Made by a program: the position numbers and the translations under genes | The notes under the pieces: generated by a model | Told to the model about the DNA's origin: nothing | What the model saw: only the letters and a program-made list of their open reading frames with translations | Databases searched by the model: none | Shown: one piece after another, positions 13,201 through 27,500 of the stretch | Layout of the letters: each line of letters opens with the position of its first letter | Position numbering within the stretch: the stretch's first letter is position 1 | Source of the DNA: Azolla caroliniana | Lineage: Eukaryota; Polypodiophyta | Direction of reading: 5' to 3' | Assembly (NCBI GenBank): GCA_043228905.1 | Contig: JBHGNT010000149.1 | Span: 1-64,000 of the forward strand | DNA length: 64,000 nucleotides

Positions 13201-14573
13201 AGGGAGTTGAGAGGAGCCCTTGAGTAAATTAAAATGTTCATACCTGGCTCGTGTGATATCGGATTTTTGTGTTCAACCATGCGAATCAAAGCTAACAACG
13301 CTACCTATGATATGGAACTAAAAAATCATGATTTTGAAACTCAGGTCAAGAGATATGAAGAAATTAGCAATGTTGAGGAGGGAGTTGAGAGGAGCCCTTG
13401 AGTACATTAAAATGTTCATACCTGGCGCGTGTGATATCGGATTTTTGTGTTCAGACATGCGAATCGAAGCTAACAACGCTAGCTATTCTATGGAACTAAA
13501 AAATCATGATTTTGAAACTCAGGTCAAGAGATATGAAGAAATTAGCAATGTTGAGGAGGGAGTTGAGAGGAGCCCTTGAGTACATTAAAATGTTCATACC
13601 TGACGAAATTACCTAATTTGAGGAGGGAGTTGAGACGACCTAGTAGGTAAATTAAAATGTTCATACCTGGCTCGTGTGATATCGGATTTTTGTGTTCAAA
13701 CATGCGAATCGAAGCTAACAACGCTAGCTATGATATGGTATTAAAAAATCATGATTTTGAAACTCAGGTCGAGAGACATGACGAAATTACCAAATTGGAG
13801 GAGGGAGTTGCGAGGAGCCCTTGAGTATATTAAAATGTTCATACCTGGCGCGTGTGATATCGGATTTTTGTGTTCCAACATGCGAATCGAAGCTAACAAC
13901 GCTAGCTATGATATGGTATTAAAAAATCAAGATTTTGAAACTCAGGTCGAGAGACATGAAGAAATTAACAATTTTGAGGAGGGAGTTGAGAGGAGCCCTT
14001 GAGTAAATTAAAATGTTCATACCTGGCTCGTGTGATATCGGTTTTTTGTGTTCAAACATGCGAATCGAAGCTAAAAACGCTAGCTATGATATGGTATTCA
14101 AAAATCATGATTTCGAATTTGAGGTCGAGAGACATGAAGAAATTAGCAATCTTGAGGAGGGAGTTGCGAGGAGCCCTTGAGTACATTAAAATGTTCATAC
14201 CTGGCTCGTGTGATATCGGATTTTTGTGTTCAAACATGCGAATCGAAGCTCACAACGCTAGCTATTATATGGAACTAAAAAATCAAGATTTTTAAACTCA
14301 GGTCGAGAAATATGAAGAAATTAGCAATCTTGAGGAGGGAGTTGAGAGGAGCCCTTGAGTACATTAAAATGTTCATACCTGGCTCGTGTAATATCGGATT
14401 TTTGTGTTCAAACATGTGAATCGAAGCTAACAACGCTAGCTATTCTATGGAACTAAAAAATCAAGATTTTGAAACTCAGGTCGAGAGATATGAAGAAATT
14501 AGCAATCTTGAGGAGGGAGTTGAGAGGAGCCCTTGAGTACATTAAAATGTTCATACCTGGCGCGTGTGATATC
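10242..14573 (+). repeat. Segmental duplication within the array, family A copy 3 with upstream flank
   Basis: About 4.3 kb matching 2521-6852 at an offset of 7721 bp, including subfamily order, the truncated monomer and both GGTTTTTTG units. Differences include GTGTAATATC near 14389 and CAGGTCTAGAG near 12812. It ends at about 14573, where ATCGGTTTTTTG replaces the ATCGGATGTTTG of the other copies. Confidence 0.83.
13580..13646 (+). repeat. 67-bp truncated monomer (copy 3)
   Basis: Same deletion junction, 12060 bp from copy 1 and 7721 bp from copy 2, within the third copy of that block. Confidence 0.93.
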
Positions 14574-15248
14574 GGTTTTTTGTGTTCAAACATGCGAATC
14601 GAAGCTAACAACGCTAGCTATTATATGGAACTAAAAAATCAAGATTTTGAAACTCAGGTCCAGAAATATGAAGAAATTAGCAATCTTGAGGAGGGAGTTG
14701 AGAGGAGCCCTTGAGTACATTAAAATGTTCATACCTGGCTCGTGTGATATCGGATTTTTGTGTTCAAACATGCGAATCGAAGCTAACAATGCTAGCTATG
14801 ACATGGTATTAAAAAATCAAGATTTTGAAACTCAAGTCGAGAGATATGAAGAAATTAGCAATCTTGAGGAGGGAGTTGAGAGGAGCCCTTGAGTAAATTA
14901 AAATGTTCATACCTGGCTCGTGTGATATCGGATTTTTGTGTTCAACCATGCGAATCAAAGCTAACAACGCTACCTATGATATGGAACTAAAAAATCATGA
15001 TTTTGAAACTCAGGTCAAGAGATATGAAGAAATTAGCAATGTTGAGGAGGGAGTTGAGAGGAGCCCTTGAGTACATTAAAATGTTCATACCTGGCGCGTG
15101 TGATATCGGATTTTTGTGTTCAGACATGCGAATCGAAGCTAACAACGCTAGCTATTCTATGGAACTAAAAAATCATGATTTTGAAACTCAGGTCAAGAGA
15201 TATGAAGAAATTAGCAATGTTGAGGAGGGAGTTGAGAGGAGCCCTTGA

Positions 15249-15315
15249 GTACATTAAAATGTTCATACCTGACGAAATTACCTAATTTGAGGAGGGAGTT
15301 GAGACGACCTAGTAG
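15249..15315 (+). repeat. 67-bp truncated monomer (copy 4)
   Basis: Same deletion junction. It lies 1669 bp after copy 3 and starts the region duplicated again 3343 bp downstream. Confidence 0.93.
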
Positions 15316-17095
15316 GTAAATTAAAATGTTCATACCTGGCTCGTGTGATATCGGATTTTTGTGTTCAAACATGCGAATCGAAGCTAACAATGCTAGCTAT
15401 GACATGGTATTAAAAAATCAAGATTTTGAAACTCAAGTCGAGAGATATGAAGAAATTAGCAATCTTGAGGAGGGAGTTGAGAGGAGCCCTTGAGTAAATT
15501 AAAATGTTCATACCTGGCTCGTGTGATATCGGATTTTTGTGTTCAACCATGCGAATCAAAGCTAACAACGCTACCTATGATATGGAACTAAAAAATCATG
15601 ATTTTGAAACTCAGGTCAAGAGATATGAAGAAATTAGCAATGTTGAGGAGGGAGTTGAGAGGAGCCCTTGAGTACATTAAAATGTTCATACCTGGCGCGT
15701 GTGATATCTGATTTTTGTGTTCAAACATGCGAATCGAAGCTAACAACGCTAGCTATTATATGGAACTAAAAAGTCAAGATTTTGAAACTCAGGTCGAGAG
15801 ATATGAAGAAATTAGCAATCTTGAGGAGGGAGTTGAGAGGAGCCCTTGAGTACATTAAAATGTTCATACCTGGCGCGTGTGATATCGGATTTTTGTGTTC
15901 AGACATGCGAATCGAAGCTAACAACGCTAGCTATTCTATGGAACTAAAAAATCAAGATTTTGAAATTGAGGTCGAGAGACATGAAGAAATTAGCAATCTT
16001 GAGGAGGGAGTTGAGAGGAGCCCTTGAGTATATTAAAATGTTTATACCTGGCTCGTGTGATATCTGATTTTTGTGTTCAAACATGCGAATCGAAGCTAAC
16101 AACGCTAGCTATTATATGGAACTAAAAAGTCAAGATTTTGACACTCAGGTCGAGAGACATGACGAAATTAGCAATCTTGAGGAGGGAGTTGAGAGGAGCC
16201 CTTGAGTAAATTAAAATGTTCATACCTGGCGCGTGTGATATCGGATGTTTGTGTTCAAACATGCGAATCGAAGCTAACAACGTTAGCTATGACATGGTAT
16301 TAAAAAATCAAGATTTTGAAACTCAAGTCGAGAGACATAACGAAATTACCTAATTTGAGGAGTGAGTTGAGAAGACCTAGTATGTAAATTAAAATGTTCA
16401 TACCTGGCTCGTGTGATATCGGATTTTTGTGTTCAAACATGCGAATCGAAGCTAACAACGCTAGCTATTCTATGGAACTAAAAAATCAAGATTTTGAAAC
16501 TCAGGTCGAGAGATATGAAGAAATTAGCAATCTTGAGGAGGGAGTTGAGAGGAGCCCTTGAGTACATTAAAATGTTCATACCTGGCGCGTGTGATATCTG
16601 ATTTTTGTGTTCAAACATGCGAATCGAAGCTAACAACGCTAGCTATTATATGGAACTAAAAAGTCAAGATTTTGAAACTCAGGTCGAGAGATATGAAGAA
16701 ATTAGCAATCTTGAGGAGGGAGTTGAGAGGAGCCCTTGAGTACATTAAAATGTTCATACCTGGCGCGTGTGATATCGGATTTTTGTGTTCAAACATGCGA
16801 ATCGAAGCTAACAACACTAGCTATTCTATGGAACTAAAAAATCAAGATTTTGAAACTCAGGTCGAGAGATATGAAGAAATTAGCAATCTTGAGGAGGGAG
16901 TTGAGAGGAGCCCTTGAGTACATTAAAATGTTCATACCTGGCTCGTGTGATATCGGATTTTTGTGTTCAAACATGCGAATCGAAGCTAACAATGCTAGCT
17001 ATGACATGGTATTAAAAAATCATGATTTTGAAACTCAGGTCGAGAGATATGAAGAAATTAGCAATCTTGAGGAGGGAGTTGAGAGGAGCCCTTGA

Positions 17096-17278
17096 GTACA
17101 TTAAAATGTTCAGACCTGGCGCGTGTGATATCGGATTTTTGTGTTCAAACATGCGAATCGAAGCTAACAACGCTAGCTATTATATGGAACAACGCTAGCT
17201 ATTCATGATTTTGAAACTCAGGTCGAGAGACATGACGAATTTACCAAATTGGAGGAGGGAGTTGAGAGGAGCCCTTGA
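17096..17278 (+). repeat. 183-bp variant monomer with a 13-bp internal copy (copy 1)
   Basis: The 13 bp AACGCTAGCTATT at 17169-17181 recur at 17191-17203 and replace the 8 bp TAAAAAAT, a net gain of 5 bp. The unit also carries TTCAGACCTGG instead of TTCATACCTGG. The insert is a copy of sequence 22 bp upstream, which suggests template slippage during repair. This copy also has GACGAATTTACC, shared only with the copy at 37637-37819. Confidence 0.93.
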
Positions 17279-17990
17279 GTATATTAAAATGTTCATACCT
17301 GGCGCGTGTGATATCGGATTTTTGTGTTCCAACATGCGAATCGAAGCTAACAACGCTAGCTATGACATGCTATTAAAAAATCAAGATTTTGAAACTCAAG
17401 TCGAGAGACATGACGAAATTACCTAATTTGAGGAGGGAGTTGAGACGAGCCCTTGAGTACATTAAAATGTTCATACCTGGCTCGTGTGATATCGGATTTT
17501 TGTGTTCAAACATGCGAATGGAAGCTAACAACGCTAGCTATGACATGGTATTAAAAAATCAAGATTTTGAAACTCAAGTCGAGAGATATGAAGAAATTAG
17601 CAATCTTGAGGAGGGAGTTGAGAGGAGCCCTTGAGTAAATTAAAATGTTCATACCTGGCGCGTGTGATATCGGATGTTTGTGTTCAAACGTGGGAATCGA
17701 AGCTAACAACGTTAGCTATGACATGGTATTAAAAAATCAAGATTTTGAAACTCAAGTCGAGAGACATAACGAAATTACCTAATTTGAGGAGTGAGTTGAG
17801 AAGACCTAGTATGTAAATTAAAATGTTCATACCTGGCTCGTGTGATATCGGATTTTTGTGTTCAAACATGCGAATCGAAGCTAACAACGCTAGCTATTCT
17901 ATGGAACTAAAAAATCATGATTTTGAAACTCAGGTCAAGAGATATGAAGAAATTAGCAATGTTGAGGAGGGAGTTGAGAGGAGCCCTTGA

Positions 17991-18057
17991 GTACATTAAA
18001 ATGTTCATACCTGACGAAATTACCTAATTTGAGGAGGGAGTTGAGACGACCTAGTAG
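17991..18057 (+). repeat. 67-bp truncated monomer (copy 5)
   Basis: Same deletion junction. It sits immediately before the left edge (about 18058) of the repeated block of offset 3343 bp, so it may mark a recombination point. Confidence 0.93.
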
Positions 18058-18591
18058 GTAAATTAAAATGTTCATACCTGGCTCGTGTGATATCGGATTT
18101 TTGTGTTCAAACATGCGAATCGAAGCTAACAATGCTAGCTATGACATGGTATTAAAAAATCAAGATTTTGAAACTCAAGTCGAGAGATATGAAGAAATTA
18201 GCAATCTTGAGGAGGGAGTTGAGAGGAGCCCTTGAGTAAATTAAAATGTTCATACCTGGCTCGTGTGATATCGGATTTTTGTGTTCAACCATGCGAATCA
18301 AAGCTAACAACGCTACCTATGATATGGAACTAAAAAATCATGATTTTGAAACTCAGGTCAAGAGATATGAAGAAATTAGCAATGTTGAGGAGGGAGTTGA
18401 GAGGAGCCCTTGAGTACATTAAAATGTTCATACCTGGCGCGTGTGATATCGGATTTTTGTGTTCAGACATGCGAATCGAAGCTAACAACGCTAGCTATTC
18501 TATGGAACTAAAAAATCATGATTTTGAAACTCAGGTCAAGAGATATGAAGAAATTAGCAATGTTGAGGAGGGAGTTGAGAGGAGCCCTTGA

Positions 18592-18658
18592 GTACATTAA
18601 AATGTTCATACCTGACGAAATTACCTAATTTGAGGAGGGAGTTGAGACGACCTAGTAG
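18592..18658 (+). repeat. 67-bp truncated monomer (copy 6)
   Basis: Same deletion junction, exactly 3343 bp after copy 4. Confidence 0.93.
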
Positions 18659-20438
18659 GTAAATTAAAATGTTCATACCTGGCTCGTGTGATATCGGATT
18701 TTTGTGTTCAAACATGCGAATCGAAGCTAACAATGCTAGCTATGACATGGTATTAAAAAATCAAGATTTTGAAACTCAAGTCGAGAGATATGAAGAAATT
18801 AGCAATCTTGAGGAGGGAGTTGAGAGGAGCCCTTGAGTAAATTAAAATGTTCATACCTGGCTCGTGTGATATCGGATTTTTGTGTTCAACCATGCGAATC
18901 AAAGCTAACAACGCTACCTATGATATGGAACTAAAAAATCATGATTTTGAAACTCAGGTCAAGAGATATGAAGAAATTAGCAATGTTGAGGAGGGAGTTG
19001 AGAGGAGCCCTTGAGTACATTAAAATGTTCATACCTGGCGCGTGTGATATCTGATTTTTGTGTTCAAACATGCGAATCGAAGCTAACAACGCTAGCTATT
19101 ATATGGAACTAAAAAGTCAAGATTTTGAAACTCAGGTCGAGAGATATGAAGAAATTAGCAATCTTGAGGAGGGAGTTGAGAGGAGCCCTTGAGTACATTA
19201 AAATGTTCATACCTGGCGCGTGTGATATCGGATTTTTGTGTTCAGACATGCGAATCGAAGCTAACAACGCTAGCTATTCTATGGAACTAAAAAATCAAGA
19301 TTTTGAAATTGAGGTCGAGAGACATGAAGAAATTAGCAATCTTGAGGAGGGAGTTGAGAGGAGCCCTTGAGTATATTAAAATGTTTATACCTGGCTCGTG
19401 TGATATCGGATTTTTGTGTTCAAACATGCGAATCGAAGCTAACAACGCTAGCTATGACATGGTATTAAAAAATCAAGATTTTGACACTCAGGTCGAGAGA
19501 CATGACGAAATTAGCAATCTTGAGGAGGGAGTTGAGAGGAGCCCTTGAGTAAATTAAAATGTTCATACCTGGCGCGTGTGATATCGGATGTTTGTGTTCA
19601 AACATGCGAATCGAAGCTAACAACGTTAGCTATGACATGGTATTAAAAAATCAAGATTTTGAAACTCAAGTCGAGAGACATAACGAAATTACCTAATTTG
19701 AGGAGTGAGTTGAGAAGACCTAGTATGTAAATTAAAATGTTCATACCTGGCTCGTGTGATATCGGATTTTTGTGTTCAAACATGCGAATCGAAGCTAACA
19801 ACGCTAGCTATTCTATGGAACTAAAAAATCAAGATTTTGAAACTCAGGTCGAGAGATATGAAGAAATTAGCAATCTTGAGGAGGGAGTTGAGAGGAGCCC
19901 TTGAGTACATTAAAATGTTCATACCTGGCGCGTGTGATATCTGATTTTTGTGTTCAAACATGCGAATCGAAGCTAACAACGCTAGCTATTATATGGAACT
20001 AAAAAGTCAAGATTTTGAAACTCAGGTCGAGAGATATGAAGAAATTAGCAATCTTGAGGAGGGAGTTGAGAGGAGCCCTTGAGTACATTAAAATGTTCAT
20101 ACCTGGCGCGTGTGATATCGGATTTTTGTGTTCAAACATGCGAATCGAAGCTAACAACACTAGCTATTCTATGGAACTAAAAAATCAAGATTTTGAAACT
20201 CAGGTCGAGAGATATGAAGAAATTAGCAATCTTGAGGAGGGAGTTGAGAGGAGCCCTTGAGTACATTAAAATGTTCATACCTGGCTCGTGTGATATCGGA
20301 TTTTTGTGTTCAAACATGCGAATCGAAGCTAACAATGCTAGCTATGACATGGTATTAAAAAATCATGATTTTGAAACTCAGGTCGAGAGATATGAAGAAA
20401 TTAGCAATCTTGAGGAGGGAGTTGAGAGGAGCCCTTGA

Positions 20439-20621
20439 GTACATTAAAATGTTCAGACCTGGCGCGTGTGATATCGGATTTTTGTGTTCAAACATGCGAA
20501 TCGAAGCTAACAACGCTAGCTATTATATGGAACAACGCTAGCTATTCATGATTTTGAAACTCAGGTCGAGAGACATGACGAAATTACCAAATTGGAGGAG
20601 GGAGTTGAGAGGAGCCCTTGA
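20439..20621 (+). repeat. 183-bp variant monomer (copy 2)
   Basis: Same 13-bp internal copy and CAGACC change, 3343 bp after copy 1. It has GACGAAATTACC. Confidence 0.93.
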
Positions 20622-23600
20622 GTATATTAAAATGTTCATACCTGGCGCGTGTGATATCGGATTTTTGTGTTCCAACATGCGAATCGAAGCTAACAACGCT
20701 AGCTATGACATGCTATTAAAAAATCAAGATTTTGAAACTCAAGTCGAGAGACATGACGAAATTACCTAATTTGAGGAGGGAGTTGAGACGAGCCCTTGAG
20801 TACATTAAAATGTTCATACCTGGCTCGTGTGATATCGGATTTTTGTGTTCAAACATGCGAATGGAAGCTAACAACGCTAGCTATGACATGGTATTAAAAA
20901 ATCAAGATTTTGAAACTCAAGTCGAGAGATATGAAGAAATTAGCAATCTTGAGGAGGGAGTTGAGAGGAGCCCTTGAGTAAATTAAAATGTTCATACCTG
21001 GCTCGTGTGATATCGGATTTTTGTGTTCAACCATGCGAATCAAAGCTAACAACGGTACCTATGATATGGAACTAAAAAATCAAGATTTTGAAACTCAGGT
21101 CAAGAGATATGAAGAAATTAGCAATGTTGAGGAGGGAGTTGAGAGGAGCCCTTGAGTACATTAAAATGTTCATACCTGGCTCGTGTGATATCGGATTTTT
21201 GTGTTCAAACATGCGAATCGAAGCTAACAATGCTAGCTATGACATGGTATTAAAAAATCAAGATTTTGAAACTCAAGTCGAGAGACATGACGAAATTACC
21301 TAATTTGAGGAGGGAGTTGAGACGACCTAGTAGGTAAATTAAAATGTTCATACCTGGCTCGTGTGATATCGGATTTTTGTGTTCAAACATGCGAATCAAA
21401 GCTAACAACGCTAGCTATGATATGGAACTAAAAAATCAAGATTTTGAAACTCAGGTCGAGAGATATGAAGAAATTAGCAATCTTGAGGAGGGAGTTGAGA
21501 GGAGCCCTTGAGTACATTAAAATGTTCATACCTGGCGCGTGTGATATCGTATTTTTGTGTTCAAACATGCGAATCGAAGCTAACAACGCTAGCTATTATA
21601 TGGAACTAAAAAATCAAGATTTTGAAACTCAGGTCCAGAAATATGAAGAAATTAGCAATCTTGAGGAGGGAGTTGAGAGGAGCCCTTGAGTACATTAAAA
21701 TGTTCATACCTGGCTCGTGTGATATCGGATTTTTGTGTTCAAACATGCGAATCGAAGCTAACAATGCTAGCTATGACATGGTATTAAAAAATCAAGATTT
21801 TGAAACTCAAGTCGAGAGACATGACGAAATTACCTAATTTGAGGAGGGAGTTGAGACGACCTAGTAGGTAAATTAAAATGTTCATACCTGGCTCGTGTGA
21901 TATCGGATTTTTGTGTTCAAACATGCGAATCAAAGCTAACAACGCTAGCTATGATATGGAACTAAAAAATCAAGATTTTGAAACTCAGGTCGAGAGATAT
22001 GAAGAAATTAGCAATCTTGAGGAGGGAGTTGAGAGGAGCCCTTGAGTACATTAAAATGTTCATACCTGGCTCGTGTGATATCGGATTTTTGTGTTCAAAC
22101 ATGCGAATCGAAGCTAACATTGCTAGCTATGACATGGTATTAAAAAATCAAGATTTTGAAACTCAAGTCGAGAGATATGAAGAAATTAGCAATCTTGAGG
22201 AGGGAGTTGAGAGGAGCCCTTGCGTAAATTAAAATGTTCATACCTGGCTCGTGTGATATCGGATTTTTGTGTTCAAACATGCGAATCGAAGCTAACAATG
22301 CTAGCTATGACATGGTATTAAAAAATCAAGATTTTGAAACTCAGGTCGAGAGATATGAAGAAATTAGCAATCTTGAGGAGGGAGTTGAGAGGAGCCCTTG
22401 AGTAAATTAAAATGTTCATACCTGGCTCGTGTGATATCGGATTTTTGTGTTCAAACATGCGAATCGATGCTAACAACGCTAGCTATGATATGGTATTAAA
22501 AAATCATGATTTTGAAACTCAGGTCGAGAGACATGACGAAATTACCAAATTGGAGGAGGGAGTTGAGAGGAGCCCTTGAGTATATTAAAATGTTCATACC
22601 TGGCGCGTGTGATATCGGATTTTTGTGTTCCAACATGCGAATCGAAGCTAACAACGCTAGCTATGACATGGTATTAAAAAATCAAGATTTTGAAACTCAG
22701 GTCGAGAGACATGAAGAAATTAGCAATCTTGAGGAGGGAGTTGAGAGGAGCCCTTGAGTAAATTAAAATGTTCATACCTGGCTCGTGTGATATCGGTTTT
22801 TTGTGTTCAAACATGCGAATCGAAGCTAAAAACGCTAGCTATGATATGGTATTCAAAAATCATGATTTCGAAATTGAGGTCGAGAGACATGAAGAAATTA
22901 GCAATCTTGAGGAGGGAGTTGAGAGGAGCCCTTGAGTACATTAAAATGTTCATACCTGGCTCGTGTGATATCGGATTTTTGTGTTCAAACATGCGAATCG
23001 AAGCTAACAACGCTAGCTATTATATGGAACTAAAAAATCAAGATTTTGAAACTCAGGTCCAGAAATATGAAGAAATTAGCAATCTTGAGGAGGGAGTTGA
23101 GAGGAGCCCTTGAGTACATTAAAATGTTCATACCTGGCTCGTGTGATATCGGATTTTTGTGTTCAAACATGTGAATCGAAGCTAACAACGCTAGCTATTC
23201 AATGGAACTAAAAAATCAAGATTTTGAAACTCAGGTCGAGAGATATGAAGAAATTAGCAATCTTGAGGAGGGAGTTGAGAGGAGCCCTTGAGTACATTAA
23301 AATGTTCATACCTGGCGCGTGTGATATCTGATTTTTGTGTTCAAACATGCGAATCGAAGCTAACAACGCTAGCTATTATATGGAACTAAAAAGTCAAGAT
23401 TTTGAAACTCAGGTCGAGAGATATGAAGAAATTAGCAATCTTGAGGAGGGAGTTGAGAGGAGCCCTTGAGTACATTAAAATGTTCATACCTGGCGCGTGT
23501 GATATCGGATTTTTGTGTTCAGACATGCGAATCGAAGCTAACAACGCTAGCTATTCTATGGAACTAAAAAATCAAGATTTTGAAATTGAGGTCGAGAGAC

Positions 23601-24508
23601 ATGAAGAAATTAGCAATCTTGAGGAGGGAGTTGAGAGGAGCCCTTGAGTATATTAAAATGTTTATACCTGGCTCGTGTGATATCGGATTTTTGTGTTCAA
23701 ACATGCGAATCGAAGCTAACAACGCTAGCTATGACATGGTATTAAAAAATCAAGATTTTGACACTCAGGTCGAGAGACATGACGAAATTAGCAATCTTGA
23801 GGAGGGAGTTGAGAGGAGCCCTTGAGTAAATTAAAATGTTCATACCTGGCGCGTGTGATATCGGATGTTTGTGTTCAAACATGCGAATCGAAGCTAACAA
23901 CGTTAGCTATGACATGGTATTAAAAAATCAAGATTTTGAAACTCAAGTCGAGAGACATAACGAAATTACCTAATTTGAGGAGTGAGTTGAGAAGACCTAG
24001 TATGTAAATTAAAATGTTCATACCTGGCTCGTGTGATATCGGATTTTTGTGTTCAAACATGCGAATCGAAGCTAACAACGCTAGCTATTCTATGGAACTA
24101 AAAAATCAAGATTTTGAAACTCAGGTCGAGAGATATGAAGAAATTAGCAATCTTGAGGAGGGAGTTGAGAGGAGCCCTTGAGTACATTAAAATGTTCATA
24201 CCTGGCGCGTGTGATATCTGATTTTTGTGTTCAAACATGCGAATCGAAGCTAACAACGCTAGCTATTATATGGAACTAAAAAGTCAAGATTTTGAAACTC
24301 AGGTCGAGAGATATGAAGAAATTAGCAATCTTGAGGAGGGAGTTGAGAGGAGCCCTTGAGTACATTAAAATGTTCATACCTGGCGCGTGTGATATCGGAT
24401 TTTTGTGTTCAAACATGCGAATCGAAGCTAACAATGCTAGCTATGACATGGTATTAAAAAATCAAGATTTTGAAACTCAGGTCGAGAGATATGAAGAAAT
24501 TAGCAATG

Positions 24509-27500
24509 TTGAGGAGGGAGTTGAGAGGAGCCCTTGAGTACATTAAAATGTTCATACCTGGCTCGTGTGATATCGGATTTTTGTGTTCAAACATGCGAAT
24601 CGAAGCTAACAATGCTAGCTATGACATGGTATTAAAAAATCATGATTTTGAAACTCAGGTCGAGAGATATGAAGAAATTAGCAATCTTGAGGAGGGAGTT
24701 GAGAGGAGCCCTTGAGTACATTAAAATGTTCAGACCTGGCGCGTGTGATATCGGATTTTTGTGTTCAAACATGCGAATCGAAGCTAACAACGCTAGCTAT
24801 TATATGGAACAACGCTAGCTATTCATGATTTTGAAACTCAGGTCGAGAGACATGACGAAATTACCAAATTGGAGGAGGGAGTTGAGAGGAGCCCTTGAGT
24901 ATATTAAAATGTTCATACCTGGCGCGTGTGATATCGGATTTTTGTGTTCCAACATGCGAATCGAAGCTAACAACGCTAGCTATGACATGCTATTAAAAAA
25001 TCAAGAATTTGAAACTCAAGTCGAGAGACATGACGAAATTACCTAATTTGAGGAGGGAGTTGAGACGAGCCCTTGAGTACATTAAAATGTTCATACCTGG
25101 CTCGTGTGATATCGGATTTTTGTGTTCAAACATGCGAATGGAAGCTAACAATGCTAGCTATGACATGGTATTAAAAAATCAAGATTTTGAAACTCAAGTC
25201 GAGAGATATGAAGAAATTAGCAATCTTGAGGAGGGAGTTGAGAGGAGCCCTTGAGTAAATTAAAATGTTCATACCTGGCTCGTGTGATATCGGATTTTTG
25301 TGTTCAACCATGCGAATCAAAGCTAACAACGCTACCTATGATATGGAACTAAAAAATCATGATTTTGAAACTCAGGTCAAGAGATATGAAGAAATTAGCA
25401 ATGTTGAGGAGGGAGTTGAGAGGAGCCCTTGAGTACATTAAAATGTTCATACCTGGCGCGTGTGATATCGGATTTTTGTGTTCAGACATGCGAATCGAAG
25501 CTAACAACGCTAGCTATTCTATGGAACTAAAAAATCAAGATTTTGAAATTGAGGTCGAGAGACATGAAGAAATTAGCAATCTTGAGGAGGGAGTTGAGAG
25601 GAGCCCTTGAGTACATTAAAATGTTCATACCTGGCGCGTGTGATATCTGATTTTTGTGTTCAAACATGCGAATCGAAGCTAACAACGCTAGCTATTATAT
25701 GGAACTAAAAAGTCAAGATTTTGAAACTCAGGTCGAGAGATATGAAGAAATTAGCAATCTTGAGGAGGGACTTGAGAGGAGCCCTTGAGTACATTAAAAT
25801 GTTCATACCTGGCTCGTGTGATATCGGATTTTTGTGTTCAAACATGCGAATCAAAGCTAACAACGCTAGCTATGATATGGAACTAAAAAATCAAGATTTT
25901 GAAACTCAGGTCGAGAGATATGAAGAAATTAGCAATCTTGAGGAGGGAGTTGAGAGGAGCCCTTGAGTACATTAAAATGTTCATACCTGGCTCGTGTGAT
26001 ATCGGATTTTTGTGTTCAAACATGCGAATCGAAGCTAACAATGCTAGCTATGACATGGTATTAAAAAATCAAGATTTTGAAACTCAAGTCGAGAGATATG
26101 AAGAAATTAGCAATCTTGAGGAGGGAGTTGAGAGGAGCCCTTGAGTAAATTAAAATGTTCATACCTGGCTCGTGTGATATCGGATTTTTGTGTTCAAACA
26201 TGCGAATCGAAGCTAACAATGCTAGCTATGACATGGTATTAAAAAATCAAGATTTTGAAACTCAGGTCGAGAGATATGAAGAAATTAGCAATCTTGAGGA
26301 GGGAGTTGAGAGGAGCCCTTGAGTAAATTAAAATGTTCATACCTGGCTCGTGTGATATCGGATTTTTGTGTTTAAACATGCGAATCGAAGCTAACAACGC
26401 TAGCTATGATATGGTATTAAAAAATCATGATTTTGAAACTCAGGTCGATAGACATGACGAAATTAGCAATCTTGAGGAGGGAGTTGAGAGGAGCCCTTGA
26501 GTACATTAAAATGTTCATACCTGGCGCGTGTGATATCTGATTTTTGTGTTCAAACATGCGAATCGAAGCTAACAACGCTAGCTATTATATGGAACTAAAA
26601 AGTCAAGATTTTGAAACTCAGGTCGAGAGATATGAAGAAATTAGCAATCTTGAGGAGGGAGTTGAGAGGAGCCCTTGAGTACATTAAAATGTTCATACCT
26701 GGCGCGTGTGATATCGGATTTTTGTGTTCAGACATGCGAATCGAAGCTAACAACGCTAGCTATTCTATGGAACTAAAAAATCAAGATTTTGAAATTGAGG
26801 TCGAGAGACATGAAGAAATTAGCAATCTTGAGGAGGGAGTTGAGAGGAGCCCTTGAGTATATTAAAATGTTTATACCTGGCTCGTGTGATATCGGATTTT
26901 TGTGTTCAAACATGCGAATCGAAGCTAACAACGCTAGCTATGACATGGTATTAAAAAATCAAGATTTTGAAACTCAGGTCGAGAGATATGAAGAAATTAG
27001 CAATCTTGAGGAGGGAGTTGAGAGGAGCCCTTGAGTACATTAAAATGTTCATACCTGGCTCGTGTGATATCGGATTTTTGTGTTCAAACATGCGAATCGA
27101 AGCTAACAACGCTAGCTATTATATGGAACTAAAAAGTCAAGATTTTGAAACTCAGGTCGAGAGATATGAAGAAATTAGCAATCTTGAGGAGGGAGTTGAG
27201 AGGAGCCCTTGAGTACATTAAAATGTTCATACCTGGCGCGTGTGATATCGGATTTTTGTGTTCAAACATGCGAATCGAAGCTAACAATGCTAGCTATGAC
27301 ATGGTATTAAAAAATCAAGATTTTGAAACTCAGGTCGAGAGATATGAAGAAATTAGCAATCTTGAGGAGGGAGTTGAGAGGAGCCCTTGAGTAAATTAAA
27401 ATGTTCATACCTGGCGCGTGTGATATCGGATTTTTGTGTTCCAACATGCGAATCGAAGCTAACAACGCTAGCTATGACATGGTATTAAAAAATTAAGATT

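Larger units (their letters stand above)
14715..17657 (+). repeat. Segmental duplication within the array, family C copy 1
   Basis: Repeated at about 18058-21000 with an offset of 3343 bp, the sum of seventeen 178-bp units, one 183-bp unit and two 67-bp units. The right edge is where this copy goes to GCGCGT/ATCGGATGTTTG while the other goes to GCTCGT/ATCGGATTTTTG. One unit near 16063 has ATCTG where the downstream copy has ATCGG, a likely conversion. Confidence 0.84.
18058..25872 (+). repeat. Segmental duplication of about 7.8 kb, family D copy 1
   Basis: Matches about 35260-43070 at an offset of 17198 bp through more than twenty diagnostic units. Its first 2.9 kb is also the second copy of family C. 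Internal differences suggest later conversion. The unit near 24434 has AATGCTAGCTATGACATGG and GCAATGTTG, where the partner near 41632 has AACACTAGC and GCAATCTTG. Confidence 0.84.
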